Positions 5,725-12,451 of a stretch of DNA of 32,782 nt are shown here, piece after piece. Positions within the stretch are counted from its first letter, which is position 1. The number at the start of each line of letters is the position of its first letter. Under the pieces are notes generated by a model. It was not told the DNA's origin, did not search any database, and worked only from the letters and a program-made list of their open reading frames with translations. The position numbers and the translations under genes were made by a program. Source of the DNA: a virus; the IMG/VR virus record IMGVR_UViG_3300047388_000242, positions 1 to 32,782 of that record. The stretch is one strand, 5' to 3'.

Positions 5725-6548
5725 GGTCTTTCTCCTTGTTGCCTACTGGCGGGTAAAGCTCCGGGGATTTGCTGCATAACCTTGTGGCTGAATCCCTGCC
5801 GTTGAGTCATTGTTGGCAGATGATCCGGCGCCGCGCCTAGTTCTTTGAGAACGGCATAGGACAGTGCGCGGTCGCGATAGTACGCGCGCTCACGTTCAAG
5901 AATCGATTCGCGATTAGCCTCCCGATATGCACGCTCAGTTTTACGGGCCAACTCACGATTGGCTTCCCGATACGCGTTATTACGTTCACAGAGTCGCTTA
6001 CGGTTTGCTGCGTAATACATGCGTGCACGTTTACGGGTCGATTCACGGTCAGCGTCGCGACGCATGCGTACGTATTCCTTGAGCCGTTCCCGATTAGCCG
6101 CGTAATATGCGCGCGCGCGTTCCTTGACCCGTTCCGGATTAGCCTTCCGATACATGCGCTGACGTTCATTGATCTGCTCACGGTGGGTCGTCAGATACAT
6201 GCGCTGGTATTCGGGATCGCGATGCGCGCGCCTGCGTTCATTGATCTGCTCACGGTTAGCCTTCGACCACTCACGGGCACACTCATTCCGCCACTCACGA
6301 TTGGCCGCGTGATATGCACGCTGCTGCTCTTTGCGGTGCTCACGATTGGCCTCTAGATATGTGCGGCGTTGCTCACGATTGGCCGCCTCATACGCACGTT
6401 GGCGTTCACGGATTGATTCACAATTGGCTTCTCGATACACGCGAGCGCGTTCGCGTGTTTGTATACGGCGGCATCCGGACGAGCAGGTAAGTCCCCGCGA
6501 ATCTTTGGCTTGAAATCCGGTCCCGCAAATCACGCACGGCTTCATCAT
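5721..6548 (-). CDS. Zinc-knuckle protein with 15-residue charged repeats
   Basis: A 275-aa protein with GGAGG 6-7 nt before the first of two ATGs. The N-terminus has a probable zinc site C5-x2-C8-x13-C22-x3-C26. Residues about 37-230 are around thirteen tandem units of roughly 15 residues built on YREANRExxxERxRA, most exactly 15 long; two are shortened (11 and 9). The block is very rich in Arg, Glu, Asn and Tyr and should form a long charged helix or superhelix. Similar YxxNRExxxE repeats occur beside HNH or zinc motifs in some phage proteins. It could bind DNA or RNA along a rod; function unknown. Confidence 0.8.
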   Translation of the reverse strand: MMKPCVICGTGFQAKDSRGLTCSSGCRRIQTRERARVYREANCESIRERQRAYEAANREQRRTYLEANREHRKEQQRAYHAANREWRNECAREWSKANREQINERRRAHRDPEYQRMYLTTHREQINERQRMYRKANPERVKERARAYYAANRERLKEYVRMRRDADRESTRKRARMYYAANRKRLCERNNAYREANRELARKTERAYREANRESILERERAYYRDRALSYAVLKELGAAPDHLPTMTQRQGFSHKVMQQIPGALPASRQQGERP

Positions 6549-6567
6549 TCAACACCTCCGCAAACGC

Positions 6568-6594
6568 AAAAAGGCGGCCCCGATCGGGACCGCC
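6568..6594 (-). terminator. Rho-independent terminator after integrase
   Basis: On the minus strand GGCGGTCCC-GATC-GGGGCCGCC forms a 9-bp stem with one G-U pair and a tetraloop, directly followed by TTTTT. It lies about 225 bp beyond the integrase stop and just before the repeat-protein gene. It would stop leftward transcription from the recombination genes and separate them from the replication block unless read through. Confidence 0.75.
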
Positions 6595-6599
6595 CTCTG

Positions 6600-6818
6600 C
6601 TTCAGGGTTGGGGAGAAAGAAAAATCGCTAATTGGTTCAGCATGGGCTTCCTTGGTTTTTGTCCCAAGGATGGCGCCCGCGCGTTAGACACTCCGCAAAA
6701 AAGCTTTATGGTTACAATGCGCCGTAAAATTAGTTAGAAACTGTCTAACGCATTGATTTCTTGCGAAAGTGGTAGAACGCTAGGGAGCGCCACCCTTGGG
6801 AATCACCCTTGTTTTTAC
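6600..6818. other. Putative attP region with integrase-site repeats
   Basis: Non-coding DNA next to the integrase stop. TGTCTAAC is found at 6742-6749 and 6836-6843 (the latter inside the integrase end), and its complement GTTAGACA at 6683-6690, with a one-mismatch CTTAGACA at 6855-6862. GTTAGA at 6733-6738 and TCTAAC at 6744-6749 form an inverted pair with a 5-bp spacer. Repeated short elements on both sides of a tyrosine integrase end are typical of arm and core sites. The attP core itself cannot be identified without the host junction. Confidence 0.5.
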
Positions 6819-7976
6819 TCACTTTTTTCCCGAACTGTCTAACCGGGCGATCGTCTTAGACAATCGCTGTTCGCTGTTCGTTGCGGCCGCCTCGACCGCC
6901 GCCATGCCCATCGCCGCCATCTTCTTGCGGTTGAAGGCGGCAACATAGGTGTCGACCTCGGCACGATTTTTATGGCCCGATATCGCCATGATGGTTTCGG
7001 TGTTGAGCCCGAGCTCGGCGAGGCGGATCAGCAGCAGTTTCCGCAGGCCGTGGCTGGAACATTCCGGCAGCCCGGCCTGGTCGCACCAGTCCCGCATCTT
7101 GTTGCCGAACCCGTTGGCAGTGAATGGCTTGCCGAACGCCGTCACCAGATAGCTGCCGGCGCCGGTCACCGGGGTGGCCTGGATCGCCTCGACGGTTTCA
7201 GCCAGCAGCGGCACGTTGATCCTGACCCCGCCGGTGCGCGAGGTTTTCTGCGGCTGGAAATTGCTCAGCGCCCCGCCGACAATGTCGCGCGGCCCGATCC
7301 GCACCACGTCGGATTTGCGCACCCCGAAATTGAGGTAGAGCGCCAGCGCCAGCCGGGCTTTCGAGCCGAGCGGATGGCGCGCCTTGTAGGCCTCGACATC
7401 GGCCTCGTCCCAGGGACGGATGCCGCCGGTCTTTTTCATTTTCGCGCGCTTGATGCCGTCGGCGACGTTGTCGGCGATCAGCGCGGTGTCGGCGCAATAC
7501 TGGAAAAAATGCGTCAGCGTCTGCCCCATGTTGCGCTGGTTGCCGGCCTTCGGGATCAGTGAAACGTATTTTTGCACATGGCGCCGCTCGACCTTGCGCA
7601 AGGACAGATCCCCCATCTCGGCCCTGAACTTTTCCAGACAGCGCCGGCGCCAACCCTGCGTGCTGGCCGCCAGCCCGTCGCCAAACGCCGCGCTCTGGTA
7701 ATAAGCGACGATCGCAGCATTGACCGAACCGGCAATGGTGAGCCTCTTCCCGATCACCAGCGGGGCCGGCCCCCCCGCCGGCGCCTGGCGCGCCGCCATC
7801 ATCTGCGCGTGCACGGCCATGAATTCCGGCGACCACGGCAGCCCCGGCAATCGCACATTGGTGCCGCGGAAATAAAAATAGGTCCTGTCGCCGACCGTGT
7901 AGGCCTTGACGTTGAACGGCAGCTTCAGCCGTCGTCGCGCGCCGCCTTCTCGATCTCTTCCAGCCTGGTATCCCAT
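6819..7976 (-). CDS. int: Tyrosine-type phage integrase
   Basis: A 385-aa site-specific recombinase that would integrate and excise the phage genome. The catalytic set is visible: R220 (NFGVRKSD), K244, H309 and R312 (SSHGLRK), H335 (SGHKNR) and nucleophile Y344 (VDTYVAAF). The N-terminal arm-binding and core-binding domains occupy about residues 15-180. The first ATG gives a 52-bp overlap with the upstream 95-aa gene and has AAGGGA about 9 nt before it. Family resemblance only starts near LKLPFNVKAY (residue 17), but no other usual start codon lies there. Its presence makes the phage temperate. Confidence 0.93.
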   Translation of the reverse strand: MGYQAGRDREGGARRRLKLPFNVKAYTVGDRTYFYFRGTNVRLPGLPWSPEFMAVHAQMMAARQAPAGGPAPLVIGKRLTIAGSVNAAIVAYYQSAAFGDGLAASTQGWRRRCLEKFRAEMGDLSLRKVERRHVQKYVSLIPKAGNQRNMGQTLTHFFQYCADTALIADNVADGIKRAKMKKTGGIRPWDEADVEAYKARHPLGSKARLALALYLNFGVRKSDVVRIGPRDIVGGALSNFQPQKTSRTGGVRINVPLLAETVEAIQATPVTGAGSYLVTAFGKPFTANGFGNKMRDWCDQAGLPECSSHGLRKLLLIRLAELGLNTETIMAISGHKNRAEVDTYVAAFNRKKMAAMGMAAVEAAATNSEQRLSKTIARLDSSGKK

Positions 7977-8212
7977 TCGTTTTGTTCCCTTTTTGGTCCG
8001 TCGGGCAAATCACCGCCCTGACCCATTTCAACGGTGATCCGGCCGTCATTGTCAACGGTGACGCGGACCTTGCCATAGCCGGCCAGGCTGGCCGCCTTGA
8101 TGGCGTCCTGCGGCCGGAATTTCGGCGATTTGCGCTTTTCCCTGTCGGTCGAGCCCCGCGGCCGGCCGGCGCGGCGGTCCTCGGCCGCCTCGATGGTGTC
8201 AATCGTGCTCAT
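7925..8212 (-). CDS. Small pre-integrase protein, possible RDF
   Basis: A 95-aa protein with a basic N-terminus (RRAGRPRGSTDREKRKS), then AIKAASLAGYGKVRVTVDNDGRITVEM and an acidic C-terminus. Short proteins with an AA-x-AG-x-V-x-V-x-x-DGRI-x-V pattern often sit immediately before tyrosine integrases in Rhizobiales prophages, usually annotated as hypothetical. A recombination-directionality (excisionase-like) role is a reasonable inference from position and basic charge, but unproven. It overlaps both RecT (14 bp) and the integrase (52 bp). Confidence 0.7.
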   Translation of the reverse strand: MSTIDTIEAAEDRRAGRPRGSTDREKRKSPKFRPQDAIKAASLAGYGKVRVTVDNDGRITVEMGQGGDLPDGPKREQNEWDTRLEEIEKAARDDG

Positions 8213-9032
8213 GGCTGGCCGCCTCCTGGTCGGCTACCTCTCCGGTGATCTGATCATATGGCTCGTCAGCCGGCTCGGCCGGCACCTGGTCCGGCAGCGA
8301 GGCCACCATGTTGAGCGCGTCGGTCAGCGACCGCGGCGGCCGTGGCTGCAGCGCCGGCCCGACGGCACCACCAGGCTCGATCTCGTCCTCGCGCCGCAAC
8401 AGATCATCAAGGTCGGATGACATCGGCAACACCTTGGCGTGCCGTTTCGCCACGGTTTTCTTGCACATCTCGCCATACCAGACCACCCACGGCCCGCCGT
8501 CGGGGAATTTCGAGGCCTTGCGAATGTCCTCGATCTCGTCAACCCACATCACCTCTCTGCTGCGCTCGCCGCTCTTGAGCACCGCCACCGAATAGGCGGC
8601 GATGATCTTGCCGCGCTCGCCGCGCACCGGCCGGTGCACGATGTGAGGATCGTCGCCGAGCTCGTAGTCAAACAGGTCTTTCTCGTGCACGACGTGCACT
8701 TCCCAGGTCGCGACCTCGCCCGAATTCCTGACCTTCTGCCTGATGCCGGCGATCATCGGCAGCCATTGCGCGATCGGCCCGCGCTTCCTGTCCTTGTAGA
8801 CCACCAGCGCGCCGAGCCGGCCATCGGGCAGCAAACCGTCCTGCGCGGCTTTCATGCACGCGTTCCACAGGCTGCGCCGCTCGACGTTGAGCAGATCCGG
8901 GTTGGTCTGCACCGCGGTCAGCACCACGCGGCCGAACCGCTCGGCCGGAATGTGTTTTGGCAGCACCGCGGCGAACTGCCCGATCATGGTGTCGAGTTGC
9001 AGCCGCACTTCACTGACGGCGTTCTTGTTCAT
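8199..9032 (-). CDS. recT: RecT-family single-strand annealing protein
   Basis: A 277-aa protein that would coat and anneal complementary single strands in phage recombination. RecT hallmarks are present: LLNVERRSLWNACMKAAQDG and LLPDGRLGALVVYKDRK near the N-terminus, PMIAGIRQKVRNSGEV, and the later GGPWVVWYGEMCKKTVAKR segment. The C-terminal 60 residues are acidic and disordered. The start at 9032 is chosen because it makes an ATGA overlap with the upstream 75-aa gene. Together with the YqaJ exonuclease two genes upstream it forms a RecE/RecT-like pair. Confidence 0.92.
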   Translation of the reverse strand: MNKNAVSEVRLQLDTMIGQFAAVLPKHIPAERFGRVVLTAVQTNPDLLNVERRSLWNACMKAAQDGLLPDGRLGALVVYKDRKRGPIAQWLPMIAGIRQKVRNSGEVATWEVHVVHEKDLFDYELGDDPHIVHRPVRGERGKIIAAYSVAVLKSGERSREVMWVDEIEDIRKASKFPDGGPWVVWYGEMCKKTVAKRHAKVLPMSSDLDDLLRREDEIEPGGAVGPALQPRPPRSLTDALNMVASLPDQVPAEPADEPYDQITGEVADQEAASHEHD

Positions 9033-9256
9033 GCGGTGGCCCACTGTTTGATGACGGCCGGCACCGCGTCGAGCATCGCCTCAAATTCGCGTTCGTTGTC
9101 GGCGTAACGGTTAATCTCGGCGGCGAGCATCGCCAACAGCGCCGTCATGCGCTCGTCGTCATCAAACTCCGCCAGCGCGATCGAAAGCATAGTGAGCGCC
9201 TGGCGGTGAAAGACTGGCAGCGCTTCGGTATTGATTCCGTTGATTATGTTGTTCAT
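9029..9256 (-). CDS. Small protein between exonuclease and RecT
   Basis: A 75-aa, mainly helical acidic protein (MNNIINGINTEALPVFHRQA, then LSIALAEFDDDERMTALLAM and so on). Both ends are coupled by ATGA overlaps, to the YqaJ exonuclease upstream and to RecT downstream. Placement inside the recombination pair suggests an accessory or an anti-nuclease factor such as those found next to Red systems, but no family is recognised. Confidence 0.7.
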   Translation of the reverse strand: MNNIINGINTEALPVFHRQALTMLSIALAEFDDDERMTALLAMLAAEINRYADNEREFEAMLDAVPAVIKQWATA

Positions 9257-10188
9257 GCTTCCGCCTCCACATACACGGGTTGCCGCTTGACGGTGAGCCG
9301 GCGATAGCTTGAAGCCTTCGCGACATACTCTTTCCGGTGCACGGTCCTGGCGGTAATCACGCCGCCGGTAAAGATCGCGCGTTGCGCGCGGCCGATCTTG
9401 TGCAGGATGCGCGCCTGGCAATGATCGATCGAGCTCTCGGCCAGGTGCTTGGCCTGTTGCGCGTTGGCGAGCTCGGCGGCGATGCCGCTGATTTCATTGT
9501 CAGACCGCAGGTCGAGCTCGCTGCCGTCGTCCTGGCTCAGCACCCGCGCCAGATTGCTGCGGTCGGCGGCGAAATCCGGTTCCGGCAATTGCCCCCTGTC
9601 GATCATCTCCCAGAACGCATTGACCCGCGCCCGCGCCTGCTCGATCACCGGCGCCAGACAGGGTACTTCGATCACTTCGAGCGACAGCCCGTAGCCGACC
9701 ACCAGCGCCGCGATCACCGCGAAATTGGCCGACGTCAAATGCTGCTCGCACATCGCCTGCAGCGCGATCCATAGCGGCGGCTCGACCGCGCCGGTGTCGG
9801 CATTGTGCCACTTGCTGGCAAAGATCTGCGGCGCCACCGTCTTGATCTGCACCACGCCGATGCCGCGCCCGGTCCTGACGAACAGGTCCGGCGTGGCACC
9901 GAACCGGATATCGGGATCGTAATAATAACTGGTCGCCGGCACCTGGTCCCAATCCTGTTGCTGCTCGGCCAGCAATTGCCGCGCCACCGGTTCGAGCAGC
10001 CGGCCGCGTTTCAGGACGTCGTTGTCGACCAGGTCCGGCAGCCGACCGAGCTTGCGCGCCGCCAGCGCGTAGGCGGTGAGATAGTCGTGAACGCCGAACA
10101 GCGCGCCGATTTCGCTGCAGCCGACATTGGGCGCGCGCAATTCCTGCCATTGCACGGGGTTGATGATCGGCACGGTAATGATGGTCAT
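9253..10188 (-). CDS. YqaJ-type viral recombinase exonuclease
   Basis: A 311-aa PD-(D/E)xK nuclease expected to resect double-stranded DNA ends, giving the single strands used by RecT. Motifs: GCSEIGALFGVHDYLTAY (22-40), the acidic residue E66 in KRGRLLEPVAR, D101 in FGATPDLF and Q114-x-K116 in GVVQIKT. The ATG at 10188 follows a purine-rich GAAAG stretch; an upstream in-frame extension exists but is poor coding sequence. It is the first gene of the leftward early operon after the control region. Confidence 0.88.
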   Translation of the reverse strand: MTIITVPIINPVQWQELRAPNVGCSEIGALFGVHDYLTAYALAARKLGRLPDLVDNDVLKRGRLLEPVARQLLAEQQQDWDQVPATSYYYDPDIRFGATPDLFVRTGRGIGVVQIKTVAPQIFASKWHNADTGAVEPPLWIALQAMCEQHLTSANFAVIAALVVGYGLSLEVIEVPCLAPVIEQARARVNAFWEMIDRGQLPEPDFAADRSNLARVLSQDDGSELDLRSDNEISGIAAELANAQQAKHLAESSIDHCQARILHKIGRAQRAIFTGGVITARTVHRKEYVAKASSYRRLTVKRQPVYVEAEA

Positions 10189-10204
10189 TTTTTTTCTTTC
10201 GTTT

Positions 10205-10255
10205 ACCTGTGGCAGCCTGTCGCACCTGTTGCGAATGATTTTTCGTGCTCGCAAC
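10205..10255. promoter_or_regulatory. Operator-like repeats upstream of YqaJ gene
   Basis: Three near-identical hexamers ACCTGT, GCCTGT and ACCTGT start at 10205, 10215 and 10224, close to one helical turn apart. They are followed by the 7-bp inverted repeat GTTGCGA/TCGCAAC with a 14-nt spacer. They lie 17-67 bp upstream of the exonuclease start, where a repressor or activator of the early operon would bind. The cognate protein is unknown. Confidence 0.4.
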
Positions 10256-10309
10256 TGGCTGCAAAGTTCCGACGAAACAATTTTCTTCCGATATTGACCG
10301 ACACAATAC

Positions 10310-10338
10310 TTGACGGAACCGCGAAGCCATTTTCTAAT
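10310..10338 (+). promoter_or_regulatory. Sigma-70 promoter for the GcrA operon
   Basis: TTGACG (-35, one mismatch) at 10310-10315, a 17-nt spacer, and TCTAAT (-10, one mismatch) at 10333-10338. This is the best promoter match seen in the window. Transcription would start near 10345 and give a leader of about 210 nt before the GcrA ATG at 10554. Confidence 0.65.
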
Positions 10339-10553
10339 TTTTTGTGACACACCCCACTGCGTCGACAACTTCGATCCATTTTTTCAGCGTTGGGTGTTCG
10401 ATGGATTTTGGCAAGTAAATTTTTTCAATTTTGCAATTTCGACTCTTCAATCGCGGTTTGCCACAGCAAAACGGAAATCAACTTGCGCGTCCGCAGCTTG
10501 CGGCGCGCGATCGCTTTCGTTCGCCATCAATAAACAACTGAAGGGGATGAAAA

Positions 10554-11069
10554 ATGCCCAAGGGTGGACCATGGCTTACTGACGAAATCGAAACCCTGAT
10601 CGGACTATGGGGCGCCATACCGTCTTATTCTGCCAGCCAGCTCGCCGCCAGATTAGGTCGCACCCGCAACGCGATCGCCGGCAAGATTTACAGACTGCGC
10701 GTCGCCGGCTCGGTAAAAGCGGAACTGAAACCCGGCGGCGCCGGCAAAAAATTCGCAATCAACCCGCGCGCCGGGCAGCCTCTGCGAGGCGTCTGCTCCG
10801 GACAACAAAAGCGAGATAAAGTGAACAATAACAAGATCTTAGCAGCGATTCCCCCCCCCCTCGAATTCGCGTCTGAGCCCGGTCCTCTGATCTCGATCGG
10901 CTGCCCGTGTTCGGTGGTCGAGCTTGAACCGAATAATTGTAAATGGCCGATCGGCGACCCGATGGCGGCCGAATTCCATTTCTGCGGCGCCTGGACGCCA
11001 TCAACGCGACAGCCGCGCTATTGCCGGGATCATCTGCGCGTGGCATTTCGCAGCGGAGGCAACCCATGA
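10554..11069 (+). CDS. gcrA: GcrA family cell-cycle regulator homologue
   Basis: A 171-aa homologue of GcrA, the alphaproteobacterial protein that binds sigma-70 holoenzyme and promotes transcription at GANTC-methylated promoters. The N-terminal helix-turn-helix is at 7-50 (TDEIETLIGLWG, then ASQLAARLGRTRNAIAGKIY). The C-terminal sigma-interacting region starts at C129 (CKWPIGDP, FHFCGAW, RYCRDHL). An AAGGGG site precedes the ATG. A run of ten C at 10851-10860 encodes Pro residues in the linker and could slip. Phage copies are known; here it leads the only rightward operon and is the prime candidate for controlling phage or host promoters. Confidence 0.9.
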   Translation: MPKGGPWLTDEIETLIGLWGAIPSYSASQLAARLGRTRNAIAGKIYRLRVAGSVKAELKPGGAGKKFAINPRAGQPLRGVCSGQQKRDKVNNNKILAAIPPPLEFASEPGPLISIGCPCSVVELEPNNCKWPIGDPMAAEFHFCGAWTPSTRQPRYCRDHLRVAFRSGGNP

Positions 11070-11308
11070 GCGTCATCAACGAAAGGGTATTGCCGAACCC
11101 GTTCAAGGCATGCGACGGCGCCGATCACACGCTGGACGGCGTACTGGCGGCGATCGAGGCCGAGCTCGCCGATGAGGCGGCGCGGCTGCCGCCGTTTCTG
11201 GATGCTGATTTCCTTATCCGGCTCGAGCGCGAAATCAGCGCGAGCCCGTATCAGTCGCGTGGCCGGCGCATTGTCGCGACGCTGAAGGCACGGCTGGGGA
11301 TTGCATGA
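11066..11308 (+). CDS. Small hypothetical protein after GcrA
   Basis: An 80-aa protein whose ATG overlaps the GcrA stop (ATGA) and has GGAGG just upstream; this start is preferred over an upstream in-frame ATG lying within GcrA. It is acidic and helical in the middle (GVLAAIEAELADEAARLPPF) and basic at the end. Co-translation with GcrA suggests a related regulatory or host-interaction role. No family recognised. Confidence 0.7.
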   Translation: MSVINERVLPNPFKACDGADHTLDGVLAAIEAELADEAARLPPFLDADFLIRLEREISASPYQSRGRRIVATLKARLGIA

Positions 11309-11568
11309 CCTACCGCGTCGTCAAGCAGTCGACCGGCGAAACCTTCGCCGCCTTCGCGCTGCATCACTATCACCAGGCGGTCGCCGCCGCGCTCGACGCC
11401 GCCGCGATCAGCGGCGAGCCATTCGTGATCTATACCTCGATGCTGTACGACCCGGAAGTTCGTGCGGCGGAAAGCCGGCTGCTCTACACCACGCCGCCCA
11501 GTAGCTCAGCACCCCTTGCAGATCGATGGCGGCGGCGGACCTGGCGGTGGCAGTGGATCGAATTGTGA
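11305..11568 (+). CDS. Small hypothetical protein with RVxxxSTG motif
   Basis: An 87-aa protein, ATGA-coupled to the previous gene. It begins MTYRVVKQSTGETFAAFALH, resembling the second half of the 127-aa protein at 1130-1513 (CRVINRSTGQMLKTFAELD). The C-terminus is Arg/Trp-rich (DRWRRRTWRWQWIEL). It ends 4 bp from the convergent lysis-module gene, with no obvious terminator between them. Function unknown. Confidence 0.65.
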   Translation: MTYRVVKQSTGETFAAFALHHYHQAVAAALDAAAISGEPFVIYTSMLYDPEVRAAESRLLYTTPPSSSAPLADRWRRRTWRWQWIEL

Positions 11569-11572
11569 TGCC

Positions 11573-11806
11573 TTATCGGTAGCTCCAAAAGTGCGGCAGA
11601 CCAACGCCACCTCCGAGCACGCCGGCGAGCCACACAACGACGGCGATCAGGCAGATCAGGCCGACGATTATTTTTGCGAATTTCAAAACGTTTGCGTCAA
11701 TGTTTACATTGAACCAATCCCTGACAACCCACAGGATGACGTAGGCGATCAGGAGGATGATCGCGATGTATAAAAGCAGATTTAAAAACGAAATGAGTAC
11801 CGACAT
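11573..11806 (-). CDS. Two-TM small membrane protein, holin candidate
   Basis: A 77-aa protein with AGGAGG 5-6 nt before the ATG. Hydrophobic segments at about 4-28 and 43-66 are separated by the short polar loop RDWFNVNID. Size and topology fit a class II holin, which would form the membrane lesion releasing the endolysin. It also resembles Thivi_2564-type small membrane proteins, so the holin call rests mainly on position beside the lysozyme. It is the last gene of the late operon. Confidence 0.7.
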   Translation of the reverse strand: MSVLISFLNLLLYIAIILLIAYVILWVVRDWFNVNIDANVLKFAKIIVGLICLIAVVVWLAGVLGGGVGLPHFWSYR

Positions 11807-11816
11807 GGCTACCTCC

Positions 11817-11894
11817 TCAGTGCAAGATCCCGATCAGGATAATGGTCAGCACGGCAGCGGCGATGACGAGGGTGATAACGGTGTGGTTGGTCAT
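11817..11894 (-). CDS. 25-aa single-TM peptide in lysis cluster
   Basis: Reads MTNHTVITLVIAAAVLTIIL and ends IGILH: a polar five-residue head and one hydrophobic helix. Its ATG overlaps the endolysin stop as ATGA and its own stop falls just before the RBS of the next membrane gene, so it fits exactly between two real genes. It could be a mini-holin, an antiholin or a regulator of the neighbouring two-TM protein. No homologue is known to me. Confidence 0.6.
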   Translation of the reverse strand: MTNHTVITLVIAAAVLTIILIGILH

Positions 11895-12451
11895 GCTGCT
11901 GGTTCATCGACCGCCTGCGGCATTGGCTCTGGCGGCGGCTTGACCGCTTTATCCGGCTTGCCATCATAGTTTTCGTCGGTGATGTTCAGGAACAGCAGGC
12001 TTTCGCTGGCGCGCCGCCGCACCAGGCCCGGCAGCACCTTGCCGCCGCCCTTATTCCACTTGTGAAATTCCAGCGCCGCGCCCTCGAAATCGCCGGCGTT
12101 GACCTTCTTCAAGAGATTGCTCTTGGCCAGCGCGCCCTCGCCGCAATTATACGTGAAGCTTGTCAAGGCATCGAATTGCCACGGCTCGAGTTCGACCTTG
12201 ACCAGCCGGCGAACCGCCGCCTCAAAAGCTTCCATGTCTCTCAGAAACGCGTCGTTACATTCGGCAGCCGTCCACCGGGAAGATGAATCAAATTTATTGT
12301 GCCCCTCATTTGTCGTTCCCCACCCGATGGTGAGCACTCCCGCTGGACATTTATAAGCCCGGAATTTGCCGTCGCTGGTCTTTTCGAGACAGCCTTCAAA
12401 ATGCTGGATCAACTTGGCGCCCGCTGGCGTCAGCGAAAGATCTTCGTTCAT
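11891..12451 (-). CDS. Endolysin, GH24 lysozyme (T4-type)
   Basis: A 186-aa muramidase that would cleave the beta-1,4 bond between MurNAc and GlcNAc in host peptidoglycan. The catalytic Glu is E19 in LIQHFEGC, followed by the YKCPAGVLTIGWGTT signature. The later LTSFTYNCGEGALAKSNLL and HKWNKGGGKVLPGLVRRR segments are standard for the family. There is no signal or SAR segment at the N-terminus, so release needs a holin. A Pro-rich tail (PPPEPMPQAVDEPAA) extends beyond the domain. Overlaps its neighbours by ATGA at both ends. Confidence 0.93.
   Translation of the reverse strand: MNEDLSLTPAGAKLIQHFEGCLEKTSDGKFRAYKCPAGVLTIGWGTTNEGHNKFDSSSRWTAAECNDAFLRDMEAFEAAVRRLVKVELEPWQFDALTSFTYNCGEGALAKSNLLKKVNAGDFEGAALEFHKWNKGGGKVLPGLVRRRASESLLFLNITDENYDGKPDKAVKPPPEPMPQAVDEPAA

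Larger units (their letters stand above)
10189..10553. promoter_or_regulatory. Divergent early control region
   Basis: A 365-bp AT-richer gap between the leftward recombination operon and the rightward GcrA gene, with no convincing gene. It holds three spaced RCCTGT copies (10205-10210, 10215-10220, 10224-10229), an inverted repeat GTTGCGA/TCGCAAC (10228-10234, 10249-10255), repeated TTGACCG/TTGACGG, a sigma-70 promoter at 10310-10338 pointing right, and one GANTC site (GACTC, 10441-10445). A leftward promoter must be here but none stands out. Confidence 0.65.

Noticed and set aside
5860-6460. CRISPR or DNA tandem repeat
   Set aside because: The 45-bp periodicity is in frame and follows a 15-residue protein repeat, with divergent codons; it reflects protein repetition.
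7198-8202. 334-codon minus-strand open frame
   Set aside because: Alternate frame across the 95-aa gene and integrase; Arg/Gly-rich, while the integrase frame has the full R-H-R-H-Y set.
9500-10330. 276-codon minus-strand open frame
   Set aside because: Alternate frame of the YqaJ nuclease, with low-complexity RA/GRRG composition.
10245-10340. Leftward sigma-70 promoter for the early operon
   Set aside because: Several TTGxxx elements exist on the minus strand but none has an acceptable -10 at 16-18 bp; not listed as a promoter.
10310-10582. 90-codon plus-strand frame before the GcrA gene
   Set aside because: It starts within the -35 element of the promoter, so its own start would not be transcribed, and it overlaps the GcrA start in another frame.
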